This document shows, piece by piece, positions 1 to 7,661 of a DNA stretch of 50,225 nucleotides. Under the pieces are notes generated by a model that was not told the origin of the DNA, did no database searches, and saw only the letters and a list, made by a program, of their open reading frames with translations. The DNA is from Bacteroidaceae bacterium. GTDB lineage: Bacteria > Bacteroidota > Bacteroidia > Bacteroidales > Bacteroidaceae. The stretch covers positions 1 to 50,225 of the forward strand of contig JAGBFX010000006.1 in NCBI GenBank assembly GCA_017936265.1. The letters are read 5' to 3'. The translations under genes were made by a program, and so were the position numbers. Every line of letters starts with the position of its first letter. Position 1 is the stretch's first letter.

Positions 1-123
1 AGTTATGCAAAACGCAGAAGACCAAAACACTCTGTATATTGCTAATTCGTAACCCAATACATATTCAACTAAAAGGTCGTCATTCATTCTCAATAATTTA
101 GACCTTTTTCGTAACTTCGGAAT

Positions 124-393
124 GCAAAAGTACCAAAACGCCCGGCACACGGAAATTCCAGTCAACCTGCTTTTTGTTCAAGAGTCGCAAGCGACGTCTT
201 TCAGTCAAACAGGTCTTGCCTCTTGAACTGCCTGCTTGTTTTTTGGGTGCTGCGGGACTCCTTCAGTTAGCCACTCGCAAAAGCGAGCGTCTAACTAACA
301 GTCAAACAGGCCTCGCACTGTTTCCAAAAAACAACCAGGTTCAAGTTGTGGAATTTAACGGTGCCGGTTATTATTGGAATTACCATTGCTAAC
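124..393 (+). repeat. Structured ~270 bp dispersed repeat, copy 1
   Basis: A near-identical inverted copy lies at 3890-4162 and a partial direct copy at 23176-23290. The unit is rich in self-complementary segments: GTCGC-aa-GCGAC, CTCGC-aaaa-GCGAG, and a long imperfect arm pair (about 222-246 with 321-345, CCAAAAAACAA...TTCAAG against its complement). Two copies keep one reading frame open, but most differences between them would change the amino acid and the third copy breaks the frame. I therefore read it as a non-coding element: a MITE/REP-like repeat or structured RNA. Confidence 0.75.
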
Positions 394-685
394 CATTGGC
401 CGAGAAAAATAACTTCAGGCACATACCCCTCACCGCTGTGCGGAGCTCCCCTATAGGGGAGCAATTGTTTGCAGCTATAAAGTTCCTCCTCTTTACGAAC
501 TCCCTCCCAGCTTCGCCGTACTCAAGCTCCTCCTCTCTCCGAACTCCCTCCCAGCTTCGCCGTACTCCAACTCCTCCTCTGTTTATAGAGGAGGGGGACC
601 GCTTGCGGTGGAGGAGTTCACAAAAGAGGGAGAGCCCGGGGACCGCTTACGGTGGAGGAGTCCACAAAAGAGGGAGAGTTTATTT

Positions 686-758
686 CCTCCCCTCAGTCAC
701 TACGTGACAGCTCCCCTCAGGCAGGGGCGCAGCTTGGGTTGTGCCGCGTGGGTCGCGG
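686..758 (+). repeat. 73 bp exact direct repeat, copy 1
   Basis: Identical to 7128-7200. It contains the small palindrome GTCAC-tac-GTGAC and a CCCCTCAGGCAGGGG hairpin. It is part of the intergenic repeat mosaic and no coding role is seen. Confidence 0.85.
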
Positions 759-941
759 CCTTGTATTCTTCTTGTTATTGTCCAGCCGTGTACTTTCATT
801 GCACAAAACAGCAATCTTTACAAAGGTGTACTGTGCTAATTATCAATCATTTAGGCCTCTTCTACATCTCTATGTGAGAGATGAGATAAAAAAACATGAC
901 ACCAAAAACCACCTAGCTGATTGAGACTAAACAAAATAATC

Positions 942-2981
942 ATGAAAAGAATTTACTTATTTTTAACGGCAATTATGCTTGCCGCATTCGCTGTGCCGGC
1001 AATGGCGCAGATCTCCTACGACGATATGGTCGCAGATGAAAATGCTAAGACTGGTAGCGACTTGGTGCTAGATGGCGCCAATGTCCACAATAACGGAGGT
1101 AGTCTTAATACCAATGGAAGTAACAAATATTACGGAGAGATTGTTGTTCCCGAGACTAATGGTACAACGATAATTACCACTTTGGAGAAATACCTCACTG
1201 TCGGTACTTTCCAGTATTCATATGTAACATCGGTCAAGCTGCCTAAAACTATAACAACCATTGGACAGGCCACGTTCGCCGATTGTCCATACCTGAACTA
1301 TATTGAGGTAGATGACGCAAACACGACCTTTTTTGATGAGGACGGTATTGTGTATAAGTACAATGGCACAAATCCCGAGACATACACCCTTGTTGCAGTC
1401 CCTGGCGCACGACAGACAATTACAATCAAAGAAGGAACTACCGAAATCGCAAACTGTGCTTTTGACGGTTGCTATAACATTACCGAGGTTGTGATTCCTG
1501 AAACAGTAACAAAAATCGGTATGTGGGCGTTTGCCGGTAGCGGTATCGAGACAATAACATGTCTGGCAACCACACCTCCAAACGTATATGGAGAGGCATG
1601 GATTTTTGTGGGACTAGGATATGAAACAGACAATGATGCAGGTGACTATGGTCATGGTTTTAACGATATGTTGAATGACTATAAAGACATTACAGTATAC
1701 GTTCCTGCCGGTTCGGGAGATACATATAACGACAATGCAGACTGGACGGTATTTAGTCCTGTGACAGAGTTGGGCTCGACTACAGAAACGACATTCGAGC
1801 TTAATGAGGAACTTATATACACTTGGACAAACGTTGAAGGTGTTGATATGGTCTCTTCAATTGGAGAGATTCACATCACAAGCAAGAACACCGATGATGT
1901 ATTTGCGGCCGTTCCTGAAGGTTGGATCTTGACATACGAGGACGGCACAACATATGATATGTATTTTGAGCTTTCTGATGATAATAAGACAGTCATAATC
2001 ACATTCGGCGAACAAGTGATTGATGGTACAGGTAATTACACGCTCTCAATCCCTGCCGGCAGCCTCGTTACAAAAGATAATAAGGAATGTATCGAGACAA
2101 AGTTCCAGTACACAATCATGGCTCCACAGACCTTGTATAAAGATGAGAACCATTATGTTGCATTGCATATATATGATTCTGCCGATAAGTACGAGTGGAG
2201 CTACACCGATGCTAATGGCAAAGTCCTTAGCGGTGATACCAAGCACACTGTTGGCGAGATGTTTTATCTTGGTCAGGAAAGCAACACTGTCGACAAGGTC
2301 ACTACTGTAACAAACCACAGATATTACTCTACCGAGGTTCAGTATGAGCGTGTCTTCAAGAACACCGAGTGGCAGGCACTCTACGTTCCTTTCGCAATGG
2401 ACTATAGCGATTGGAGTTCATTGTTCGATGTTGCCAAGATAACAGGCGTATATGACAACGGCGCCGACAGCGAGATAATGTTCTATGTCCTTGGCGAGGT
2501 GCTCGAGAGCGGTTCTACAGAGGCTAATACTCCTTACCTCATCCGTGCGAAGACCGCAAGTGAGACAACGCCTAAGGTGCTCCAGGTTACAAGTGGTGAG
2601 ACTCTTGAGGCACCGGTGGAGAACACATTGTCTTACACAGTAAACGGCAATACATACAAGATTACCGGCCAGTACACAAAGGCTGCATATACCAATGACG
2701 GAAGAACATTCGCTATGGCTGGTGGCGCACTCAAGCAGCCTGCACAGGGCAAATCAGTGACCCTTGGTGCTTGCCGTTGGGTATTGACCATTGATGCTGC
2801 CAACAGCGGTGCGACATTCAGTTTCGGTCGCTTCGGCAACGAGGGTACAACAGGCATCAACGAGGTGACAACTGAAAACGCGAATGTGAAGGGTATCTAT
2901 GACCTGCAGGGTCGCAAGATTGACGAGATTACCAAGCCCGGCTTGTATATCGTTGACGGCAAGAAAGTTTTGGTTAAATGA
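942..2981 (+). CDS. Secreted BspA-like leucine-rich-repeat surface protein (cassette A)
   Basis: 679 aa from ATG 942. The frame opens at a TTG at 921, but ATG 942 gives a proper signal peptide (MKRIYLFLTAIMLAAF..., cleavage near AMAQ). Residues about 80-210 carry BspA/LRR_5-type repeats (IxxVxLPxTITxIGxxTFAxC; VVIPETVTKIGMWAFAGS), known from Bacteroidetes and Trichomonas surface proteins. A beta-rich middle follows, then a module about 490-630 (WQALYVPF...). The last ~30 residues (GIYDLQGRKI...GLYIVDGKKVLVK) resemble a T9SS C-terminal sorting tail, so the product is probably exported and anchored at the cell surface. It is followed by a ~300 bp linker and a tiny peptide gene, the same architecture as cassettes B and C. 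The ligand is unknown; adhesion is inferred from the LRR family only. Confidence 0.88.
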   Translation: MKRIYLFLTAIMLAAFAVPAMAQISYDDMVADENAKTGSDLVLDGANVHNNGGSLNTNGSNKYYGEIVVPETNGTTIITTLEKYLTVGTFQYSYVTSVKLPKTITTIGQATFADCPYLNYIEVDDANTTFFDEDGIVYKYNGTNPETYTLVAVPGARQTITIKEGTTEIANCAFDGCYNITEVVIPETVTKIGMWAFAGSGIETITCLATTPPNVYGEAWIFVGLGYETDNDAGDYGHGFNDMLNDYKDITVYVPAGSGDTYNDNADWTVFSPVTELGSTTETTFELNEELIYTWTNVEGVDMVSSIGEIHITSKNTDDVFAAVPEGWILTYEDGTTYDMYFELSDDNKTVIITFGEQVIDGTGNYTLSIPAGSLVTKDNKECIETKFQYTIMAPQTLYKDENHYVALHIYDSADKYEWSYTDANGKVLSGDTKHTVGEMFYLGQESNTVDKVTTVTNHRYYSTEVQYERVFKNTEWQALYVPFAMDYSDWSSLFDVAKITGVYDNGADSEIMFYVLGEVLESGSTEANTPYLIRAKTASETTPKVLQVTSGETLEAPVENTLSYTVNGNTYKITGQYTKAAYTNDGRTFAMAGGALKQPAQGKSVTLGACRWVLTIDAANSGATFSFGRFGNEGTTGINEVTTENANVKGIYDLQGRKIDEITKPGLYIVDGKKVLVK

Positions 2982-3282
2982 TTAAAAAAGCGAATTTCTG
3001 CGTTACGCTAGCCAGCTAAATCCTCATTTACATAAAAGTAAACTGCGGTTTAGCGAGCGTCGCAAGCCTTGAACTTCATCTTTTTTATCCCATTTAACAG
3101 AGATATTGAAATAATTCCGTAGGGGCGGGGTCGGCCCGCCCTCGCGAAAAAACCCCTCCCTGCTTTGCAGGACTCCCCCTTGAAGAGGGAGATTTGATTC
3201 AGGCAGATTCCTCCTCTGTAGGGGAGCTGTCCGTCAGGACGGAGGGGTACAGATAATAACTAAAAAAATAATTATACAAGAT
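2982..3282. other. Cassette A linker, duplicated at cassette C
   Basis: About 300 bp between the surface-protein stop and the tiny peptide start. It is over 90% identical by eye to 15249-15550. Contents in order: a long interrupted palindrome (about 3007-3064, GCTAAAtc...TTTAC-loop-GTAAA...GTTTAGC), a GGGGCGGGGTCGGCCCGCCC repeat (about 3121-3145), a CTCCCTGCTTTGCAGGACTCC segment, and half of the ~100 bp palindromic repeat (about 3207-3250). The palindrome may end transcription of the surface gene. No coding potential. Confidence 0.8.
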
Positions 3283-3438
3283 ATGAAAAAGATATATTAT
3301 TCACCTGAGGTTGAATTGGTAGAATATGATATTGATACTGTAATGCAGTCAATATCTGTCCCCGAGGGTGGCGAGACCGAAGAGTTCGACACAAAGGAGA
3401 ACCGTAACGACTGGAACAACATCTGGGGCGAGATGTAA
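3283..3438 (+). CDS. Tiny MKKxYxSP-type peptide (cassette A)
   Basis: 51 aa: MKKIYYSPEVELVEYDIDTV at the start, an acidic middle (PEGGETEEFD) and a Trp-containing tail (NDWNNIWGEM). It has no signal peptide or membrane segment. It shares the start (MKK-x-Y-x-SP) and the W-x2-3-W tail with the peptides at 9440-9607 and 15551-15721, and like them follows a large protein with the KKVLVK tail. A hairpin terminator follows at 3497-3534. Similar short proteins recur in Bacteroidales genomes as hypotheticals. No function is known to me. The conserved position after a surface protein is the best reason to call it real. Confidence 0.7.
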   Translation: MKKIYYSPEVELVEYDIDTVMQSISVPEGGETEEFDTKENRNDWNNIWGEM

Positions 3439-3496
3439 TAATCGAACCCGCAGTATAAGCAAAAGAGGCTGACTAAAAAGCGCAATTTTTGAACGA

Positions 3497-3534
3497 GCAA
3501 TCCCCGTTAGAGTATACATTCTAACGGGGATTGC
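3497..3534 (+). terminator. 15 bp stem hairpin after cassette A peptide
   Basis: Perfect stem GCAATCCCCGTTAGA / TCTAACGGGGATTGC with an 8 nt loop (3512-3519), 58 nt after the peptide stop. The downstream T-tract is weak (ATTCTTTG), while the opposite strand runs into CAAAAATTGCG, so it may act in both directions. Confidence 0.7.
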
Positions 3535-3761
3535 ATTCTTTGTAAAATGACTTTTGAGTTAGCTCCTCATTTTTGTCTCTCATTTGGGATATTGTAAAAA
3601 AAACACTACTTTTATACCCGGTCCAGCCCAAAGGTCCGGACAAGAGATTTCTCACATACGTTCGAAATGACAAAACAAAGTTTTGTTATCGGTGAGTTTT
3701 GCTGTCGATGTTACAAGTAACATTTAACATTACACGTTAAACGTTACACACTACACATTAA

Positions 3762-3862
3762 TACCCCTCCGGCTTGACAGCCACCTCCCCTACAGGGGAG
3801 GAATTTATCGCAGCAAACAATTGCTCCCCTGTAGGGGAGCTCCGCGCAGCGGTGAGGGGTAC
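3762..3862. repeat. ~100 bp GC-rich quasi-palindromic repeat
   Basis: Reads TACCCCTCCGGCTTGACAGC ... CTCCCCTACAGGGGAG ... CAAACAATTGCTCCCCTG ... GCGGTGAGGGGTAC. The two halves each contain a CTCCCCTrywrGGGGAG hairpin and the outer ends pair (TACCCCTC / GAGGGGTA). Full copies also lie at 7306-7404, 16479-16580 and 18394-18492, with an interrupted one at 23416-23627 and several half copies. Confidence 0.85.
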
Positions 3863-3889
3863 TTGCCTGGTGTTATTATTATCGGCTAA

Positions 3890-4162
3890 CGGTTAGTAAT
3901 GGTAATTCCAATGATAACCGGCACCGTTAAATTCCACAGCTTGAACCTGGTTGTTTTTTGGAAATAGTGCGAGGCCTGTTTGACTGCTAGTTAGACGCTC
4001 GCTTTGGCGAGTGGGTAACTGAAGGAGTCCCGCAGCACCCAAAAAACAAGCAGGCAGTTCAAGAGGCAAGACCTCTTTGACTGAAAGATGTCGCTTGCGA
4101 CTCTTGAACAAAAATGAGGTTGACTGGAATTTCCGTGTGCCGGGCGTTTTGGTACTTTTGCG
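3890..4162 (-). repeat. Structured ~270 bp dispersed repeat, copy 2 (inverted)
   Basis: Reverse complement of 124-393 with about ten scattered substitutions. Similarity continues into the adjoining GC-rich repeat, so cassette A is enclosed by inverted arms of roughly 350 bp. Outside the arms the flanks differ (the unit begins at GCAAAAGTACCAAAACGCCC). Confidence 0.8.
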
Positions 4163-4396
4163 CAACAAAAGTACATGATAGAGCGACAACAAAAAGAATA
4201 CAAGACAACAGACCAAGGGTAAGTGAATGGCTGAATATAAGACTGTTGATTAGCAATACAAGCCAAGGGCGGGCTGATGTTGCAAGTAACATCAATACCC
4301 CTCCGGCTTGACAGCCACCTCCCCTGCCCGAGGAGGAAATAAACAAAGGAGTTAGTTAGGATAAACACTAAATGTTACACATAAACATTATAAACC

Positions 4397-5365
4397 ATGT
4401 ACAAATTCAAACCTATTCTTAAATCGATGCTTTGGGGTGGAGAGAAAATCATCCCCTACAAAGGAGTTGAATCGACAATGACATCTGTCGGCGAGAGCTG
4501 GGAGATATCCGGTGTAAAGGACAACGAGTCGGTGGTTGCCGAGGGTCCCGACGCGGGCATGAAGCTGCCCGAGCTGATTGCACGCGACAAAGGCGCGCTG
4601 GTGGGTCAGAGCAACTATGAGCGCTTCGGCAAGGAGTTTCCGCTGCTCATCAAGTTCATCGACGCACGTCAGGACCTCTCTATCCAGGTACACCCCAACG
4701 ACAAGCTCGCATGGGAACGCCACCAGTCGAAAGGCAAGACCGAGATGTGGTATGTGGTAGACGCCGACCCGGGGTCGAGGCTGCGCTCGGGATTCGCCAA
4801 GCAGGTGACACCCGATGAGTATGAACAGAGCATCGCCGACAACACCATCACCGACCTGTTGCAGGAGTACGATATCCATGCAGGAGACGTCTTCTTCCTG
4901 CCAGCGGGACGTGTACACTCCATCGGTGCGGGCGCGTTCATCGCCGAGATTCAGCAGACATCGAACATCACATACCGCATATATGACTTCAACCGCTGCG
5001 ATGACAGCGGCAAGCCACGCGAGCTGCACACCGAGCTGAGCAAGGCTGCCATAGACTACACCGTGCTGCCCGACTACCGCACATACTACGAGGCGAAGGA
5101 GGATGCCGAGGTGCAGCTGGCTGCATGCCGTTACTTCACGACGTCGCTCTGCAAACTGACCAAGGAGTATAGGATGGATATCGCCGAGCTGGACTCGTTC
5201 GTTATCCTCATCTGCACCAAGGGCAACGGCACTGTGACCGACGACTGCGGCAACTGCATCAGCATCAAGCAGGGCGAGAGCATCCTTGTCCCTGCCACAG
5301 CCAAGACGCTTGACATTGTTCCCGCGTGCGACATGGAGCTGCTGAGCAGCTGGGTAAAAGAGTGA
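4397..5365 (+). CDS. manA: Mannose-6-phosphate isomerase, class I
   Basis: 322 aa, the short form of the family typical of Bacteroidetes and Firmicutes. It interconverts mannose-6-phosphate and fructose-6-phosphate in the cytoplasm. The zinc site is readable: Q97 and H99 in IQVHPND, E116 in KTEMWYV, H174 in GRVHSIG. WGG at about 13-15 and the GESWEIS segment are also typical. It stands alone between repeat-filled gaps and appears to be its own transcription unit, with a hairpin just after the stop. It would channel mannose released by enzymes such as the GH92 mannosidase at 26.5 kb, or supply mannose-6-phosphate for glycan synthesis. The start is the first ATG and gives the family's usual N-terminus. 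Confidence 0.95.
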   Translation: MYKFKPILKSMLWGGEKIIPYKGVESTMTSVGESWEISGVKDNESVVAEGPDAGMKLPELIARDKGALVGQSNYERFGKEFPLLIKFIDARQDLSIQVHPNDKLAWERHQSKGKTEMWYVVDADPGSRLRSGFAKQVTPDEYEQSIADNTITDLLQEYDIHAGDVFFLPAGRVHSIGAGAFIAEIQQTSNITYRIYDFNRCDDSGKPRELHTELSKAAIDYTVLPDYRTYYEAKEDAEVQLAACRYFTTSLCKLTKEYRMDIAELDSFVILICTKGNGTVTDDCGNCISIKQGESILVPATAKTLDIVPACDMELLSSWVKE

Positions 5366-5380
5366 TACCGGCTCTGACTT

Positions 5381-5419
5381 ATGAGGGTGGCCCAAAAGTA
5401 GAATGGGGCACCCTCATAT
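5381..5419 (+). terminator. Hairpin after manA
   Basis: Imperfect stem ATGAGGGTGgCCC / GGGGCACCCTCAT with an 11 nt loop, 16 nt after the manA stop. There is no T-run, so termination is plausible but not certain. Confidence 0.45.
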
Positions 5420-5564
5420 CGCAAATCATGTAGGGGCGGGGTCAGCCCGCCCTGTGGTAGCGCATTGTCATCCCGACAGAGCGTAGCGACGAGGGATCTC
5501 AAAAAACACAAGCATGAGATTCCTACACTTCGTGTCGGAATGACAGAACCGTGTTGTTTTGTGG

Positions 5565-5640
5565 AAAACGCAGTTATTTATATTGGTTATTATATGGAAA
5601 ACGCAGTTATTCGCAGTGTTTTTTTGTAAGAAAATGCAGT
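5565..5640 (+). promoter_or_regulatory. Three AAAAyGCAGT decamers at exact 33 bp spacing
   Basis: AAAACGCAGT at 5565 and 5598 and AAAATGCAGT at 5631. The first two extend to TGGAAAACGCAGTTATT. The 33 bp period (about three helical turns) places them on one DNA face directly upstream of the -7 box of the ATPase gene. An operator is inferred. Confidence 0.55.
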
Positions 5641-5657
5641 AAGTAGCAAAAATGTAC

Positions 5658-5665
5658 TATATTTG
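5658..5665 (+). promoter_or_regulatory. -7 box TATATTTG of the first ATPase gene
   Basis: Matches the Bacteroidetes consensus TAnnTTTG, 20 nt before ATG 5686. No TTTG lies at the usual 19-21 bp upstream spacing. The leader after the box resembles the leader of the second ATPase gene (7632-7661). Confidence 0.6.
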
Positions 5666-5685
5666 CACTCACAAAAAACTGTAAT

Positions 5686-7044
5686 ATGTTGTACAGAAAA
5701 ATTACAAAAAGGATAGAAGAATACCTCTCTTCTGATTCTGAAAGAATGCTATTGATTGATGGTGCCCGACAGACAGGCAAGTCATACATTATCCGATATG
5801 TGGGCGAGAAGATGTTCTCTAACTATATTGAGATAAATATGGAAGAGGATAAACTGGGTGACCGGATTTTCGCCGAGGCCAGAACCACCAATGATTTTTA
5901 CATGGCTTTGAGTGTTGTCGCCGGCGATAGGATGAAAGAGAGGGAGAATACCCTTGTTTTCATCGATGAGATACAGGCTTACGACCATCTTCTTACTCTT
6001 GTGAAATTCCTGATGAAGGAGAAGAAGTTTACTTATATTGCCAGCGGCTCTTCTCTTGGAGTGGCATTGAAGAAAACGCAGTCTGTTCCTGTCGGGAGCC
6101 TGGATGTACAGCATATGTATCCGATGGATTTCGAGGAGTTCTTATATGCCAATGGCGTGGGAGAAGTCGCTATTGACGCTATGAGAGACTGTTTCAATAA
6201 CAATCAGGCATTATCCGTTACGATACATGAGAAGATGATGGACCTCTTCAAGAAATATCTTTTGGTGGGCGGTCTGCCAAAGGCGGTTGAGGTATTCGTA
6301 GAGAGCCGCAATGTCGTTGAATTCCGCTCCATTCAGAGAGAGACCCATGATCTATACGGAGTTGACGCGTCCAAATATGAAGAGGAGCATAACAAGAAGC
6401 TGAAAATCCGCCGTATATTTGATATGATTCCATCAAACCTCGAGAATAAGAAGAAAAGGGTCGTTATTAAGGATATCGAGGACAAGAAATGGAAACGGTT
6501 CAGCAACTATCTTGATGAGTTTGATTATCTTATATCTGCAGGTATAGTATTAGAGGTTAAAGCAGTCAGCACACCGACGTATCCTTTGGTCGAAAACAGC
6601 GGAAAGAATCTGCTGAAACTTTATCTGAATGATGTAGGAATCCTGTCCGGCATTTTCTATCGCAACAACATCAAGGCTGTGATGTCAGACATCAAGAGTA
6701 TAAACCTTGGCTCTCTCTATGAAACAGTTGTGGCTCAAGAGCTAAGGGCTCATGGATATGACCTGTACTATTATGACAACAAGCAGAATGGAGAGGTTGA
6801 CTATTTGATTGATGATGTTGATAACTTGTCGAATGTCCCCATTGAAGTAAAATCGGGGAAGGATTATACCGTTCATAGTGCCTTGGATAAGTTCGTATCC
6901 AACGATGACTACAATATAAAAAAAGCATATGTGTTATCGAATGAGCGCGAGGTTTTTGTCAAGAATGGTATTACCTATATTCCTATCTACTACATCATGT
7001 TTTTTCAAAACGTGTCCAATGTCGTAAAGGAGTTTTTGGAATAG
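5686..7044 (+). CDS. AAA ATPase with DUF4143 C-terminal domain (1)
   Basis: 452 aa. Walker A GARQTGKS at 26-33, Walker B TLVFIDEIQ at about 89-97, a sensor-like YIASGSS segment, then the DUF4143 half. Near the C-terminus GEVDYLI (about 369-375) and PIEVKSGK (about 385-392) form a PD-(D/E)XK-like D...ExK signature. This AAA_14/DUF4143 architecture is very common and multicopy in Bacteroidales. Its biochemical role is not established. It sits alone, with its own promoter and three spaced decamers upstream. The gene at 7662 is a distant paralogue of the same architecture. Both look like accessory genes within repeat DNA; autoregulation is inferred from the repeats. Confidence 0.88.
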   Translation: MLYRKITKRIEEYLSSDSERMLLIDGARQTGKSYIIRYVGEKMFSNYIEINMEEDKLGDRIFAEARTTNDFYMALSVVAGDRMKERENTLVFIDEIQAYDHLLTLVKFLMKEKKFTYIASGSSLGVALKKTQSVPVGSLDVQHMYPMDFEEFLYANGVGEVAIDAMRDCFNNNQALSVTIHEKMMDLFKKYLLVGGLPKAVEVFVESRNVVEFRSIQRETHDLYGVDASKYEEEHNKKLKIRRIFDMIPSNLENKKKRVVIKDIEDKKWKRFSNYLDEFDYLISAGIVLEVKAVSTPTYPLVENSGKNLLKLYLNDVGILSGIFYRNNIKAVMSDIKSINLGSLYETVVAQELRAHGYDLYYYDNKQNGEVDYLIDDVDNLSNVPIEVKSGKDYTVHSALDKFVSNDDYNIKKAYVLSNEREVFVKNGITYIPIYYIMFFQNVSNVVKEFLE

Positions 7045-7127
7045 TTTTAACGTCAGCCGCTCTGTGGGTGTTTAATGTTACTTGTAACATCGATAGTGCG
7101 AGCAGCGATTGGTCACGCGAAGGACTC

Positions 7128-7200
7128 CCTCCCCTCAGTCACTACGTGACAGCTCCCCTCAGGCAGGGGCGCAGCTTGGGTTGTGCCGCGTGGGTCGCGG
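7128..7200 (+). repeat. 73 bp exact direct repeat, copy 2
   Basis: Identical base for base to 686-758, in the same orientation, about 6.4 kb away. Confidence 0.85.
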
Positions 7201-7305
7201 TCAGCGAGTGCTGTCAATGTGTTTTGTTTAATGTGAAGTGTGTAGTGTTTAATGTTACTTGTAACATCGGCTCCGTAGGGGCGGGGTCGGCCCGCCCTTG
7301 ACACA

Positions 7306-7404
7306 TACCCCTCACTGCTGCGCGGAGCTCCCCTACAGGGGAGCAATTGTTTGCTGCGATAAAACTCCTCCCCTGTAGGGGAGGTGCCGCAGGCGGAGGG
7401 GTAC
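7306..7404. repeat. ~100 bp GC-rich quasi-palindromic repeat
   Basis: Same family as 3762-3862, opposite orientation: TACCCCTCACTGCTGCGC ... CCCCTACAGGGG ... CAATTGTTTGCTGCG ... CCCCTGTAGGGG ... GGCGGAGGGGTAC. Confidence 0.85.
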
Positions 7405-7472
7405 AGTGGAGGAGTTGGCTGCCACGTAGTGACTGAGGGATACAGGGGAGCAGCCGGCACAACAAGCGCACC

Positions 7473-7536
7473 AATTCCGAAAAAGTCATAACATTTTTGA
7501 ATTTAATTCCGAAAAAATCATAACTTTTTTGGATTT
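7473..7536 (+). promoter_or_regulatory. Two tandem 32 bp repeats upstream of second ATPase gene
   Basis: AATTCCGAAAAAGTCATAAC... (7473) and AATTCCGAAAAAATCATAAC... (7505) are adjacent 32 bp units differing at only a few positions. They lie about 95 bp upstream of the -7 box. The sequence differs from the decamers at 5565-5640, but the helical spacing is nearly the same. Operator role inferred. Confidence 0.6.
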
Positions 7537-7631
7537 GGGTGTTTTTGTATATTTGAGAAAATCTCGAATATTTTCTGCACTCGCTGTGAAAAACATTCAA
7601 GCAAGCTTGATGTTTCTCGCTCGTTTCTTCG

Positions 7632-7639
7632 TATATTTG
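7632..7639 (+). promoter_or_regulatory. -7 box TATATTTG of the second ATPase gene
   Basis: Fits TAnnTTTG, 22 nt before ATG 7662. A weak upstream TTG lies at about 7607-7609. After the box, GCA...CAAAAAAC...GT...ATATG matches the leader of the gene at 5686. Confidence 0.6.
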
Positions 7640-7661
7640 CATCAGCAAAAAACAGTGTTAT

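Larger units (their letters stand above)
1..941. other. Gene-free repeat mosaic upstream of cassette A
   Basis: No convincing gene. Positions 1-120 show nothing I recognise. Then come a structured repeat (124-393), half of a ~100 bp GC-rich palindromic repeat (about 424-490), a nested block of 'CTCCCTCCCAGCTTCGCC'-type repeats (about 490-685) and a 73 bp block repeated exactly near 7.1 kb (686-758). A small hairpin (865-883, CATCTCT/AGAGATG) lies in the likely 5' UTR of the next gene. No clear TAnnTTTG promoter was found. Short open frames here fall inside repeats and are not believed. Confidence 0.7.
3439..4396. other. Repeat-filled gap between cassette A and manA
   Basis: No gene is supported. 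Contents: a terminator hairpin (3497-3534), an ACAAAAC-aaa-GTTTTGT hairpin of the CGATAACAAAAC family (about 3668-3695), the palindrome ATGTTAC-aa-GTAACAT (3708-3723), a full ~100 bp GC-rich palindromic repeat (3762-3862), the inverted copy of the structured repeat (3890-4162), a second ATGTTGC/GTAACAT palindrome (4277-4292) and half of another GC-rich repeat (about 4296-4342). Confidence 0.75.
5366..5685. other. Gap with hairpins, repeats and a regulated promoter
   Basis: No gene. Contents: a hairpin after manA (5381-5419), a GGGGCGGGGTCAGCCCGCCC repeat (about 5431-5455), a pair of imperfect inverted arms related to the widespread 'GTCATCCCGACAGAGCGTAG' repeat (5466-5545), three evenly spaced decamers (5565-5640) and a -7 box (5658-5665). 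Confidence 0.75.
7045..7661. other. Repeat-filled gap between the two ATPase genes
   Basis: No gene. Contents: ATGTTAC-tt-GTAACAT palindromes (7075-7090 and 7252-7267), the 73 bp repeat (7128-7200), a GGGGCGGGGTCGGCCCGCCC repeat (about 7276-7298), a ~100 bp GC-rich repeat (7306-7404), a 32 bp tandem repeat (7473-7536), a hairpin (about 7588-7618, ACATtCAAGC/GCTTGATGT) and a -7 box (7632-7639). Confidence 0.75.

Noticed and set aside
174-392. 72 aa open frame in the structured repeat, also open on the minus strand at 3893-4216
   Set aside because: Between the two copies nearly all differences would change the amino acid and very few are silent, and the third copy (23176-23290) breaks the frame. 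There is no purifying selection, so the frame is a by-product of the repeat.
2998-3075. tRNA-like or riboswitch-like fold in the duplicated linker (also about 15265-15340)
   Set aside because: It is an interrupted palindrome (GCTAAA...TTTAGC with inner TTTAC/GTAAA). It lacks a T-arm, an anticodon arm and any known riboswitch core. Kept only as a hairpin in the linker.
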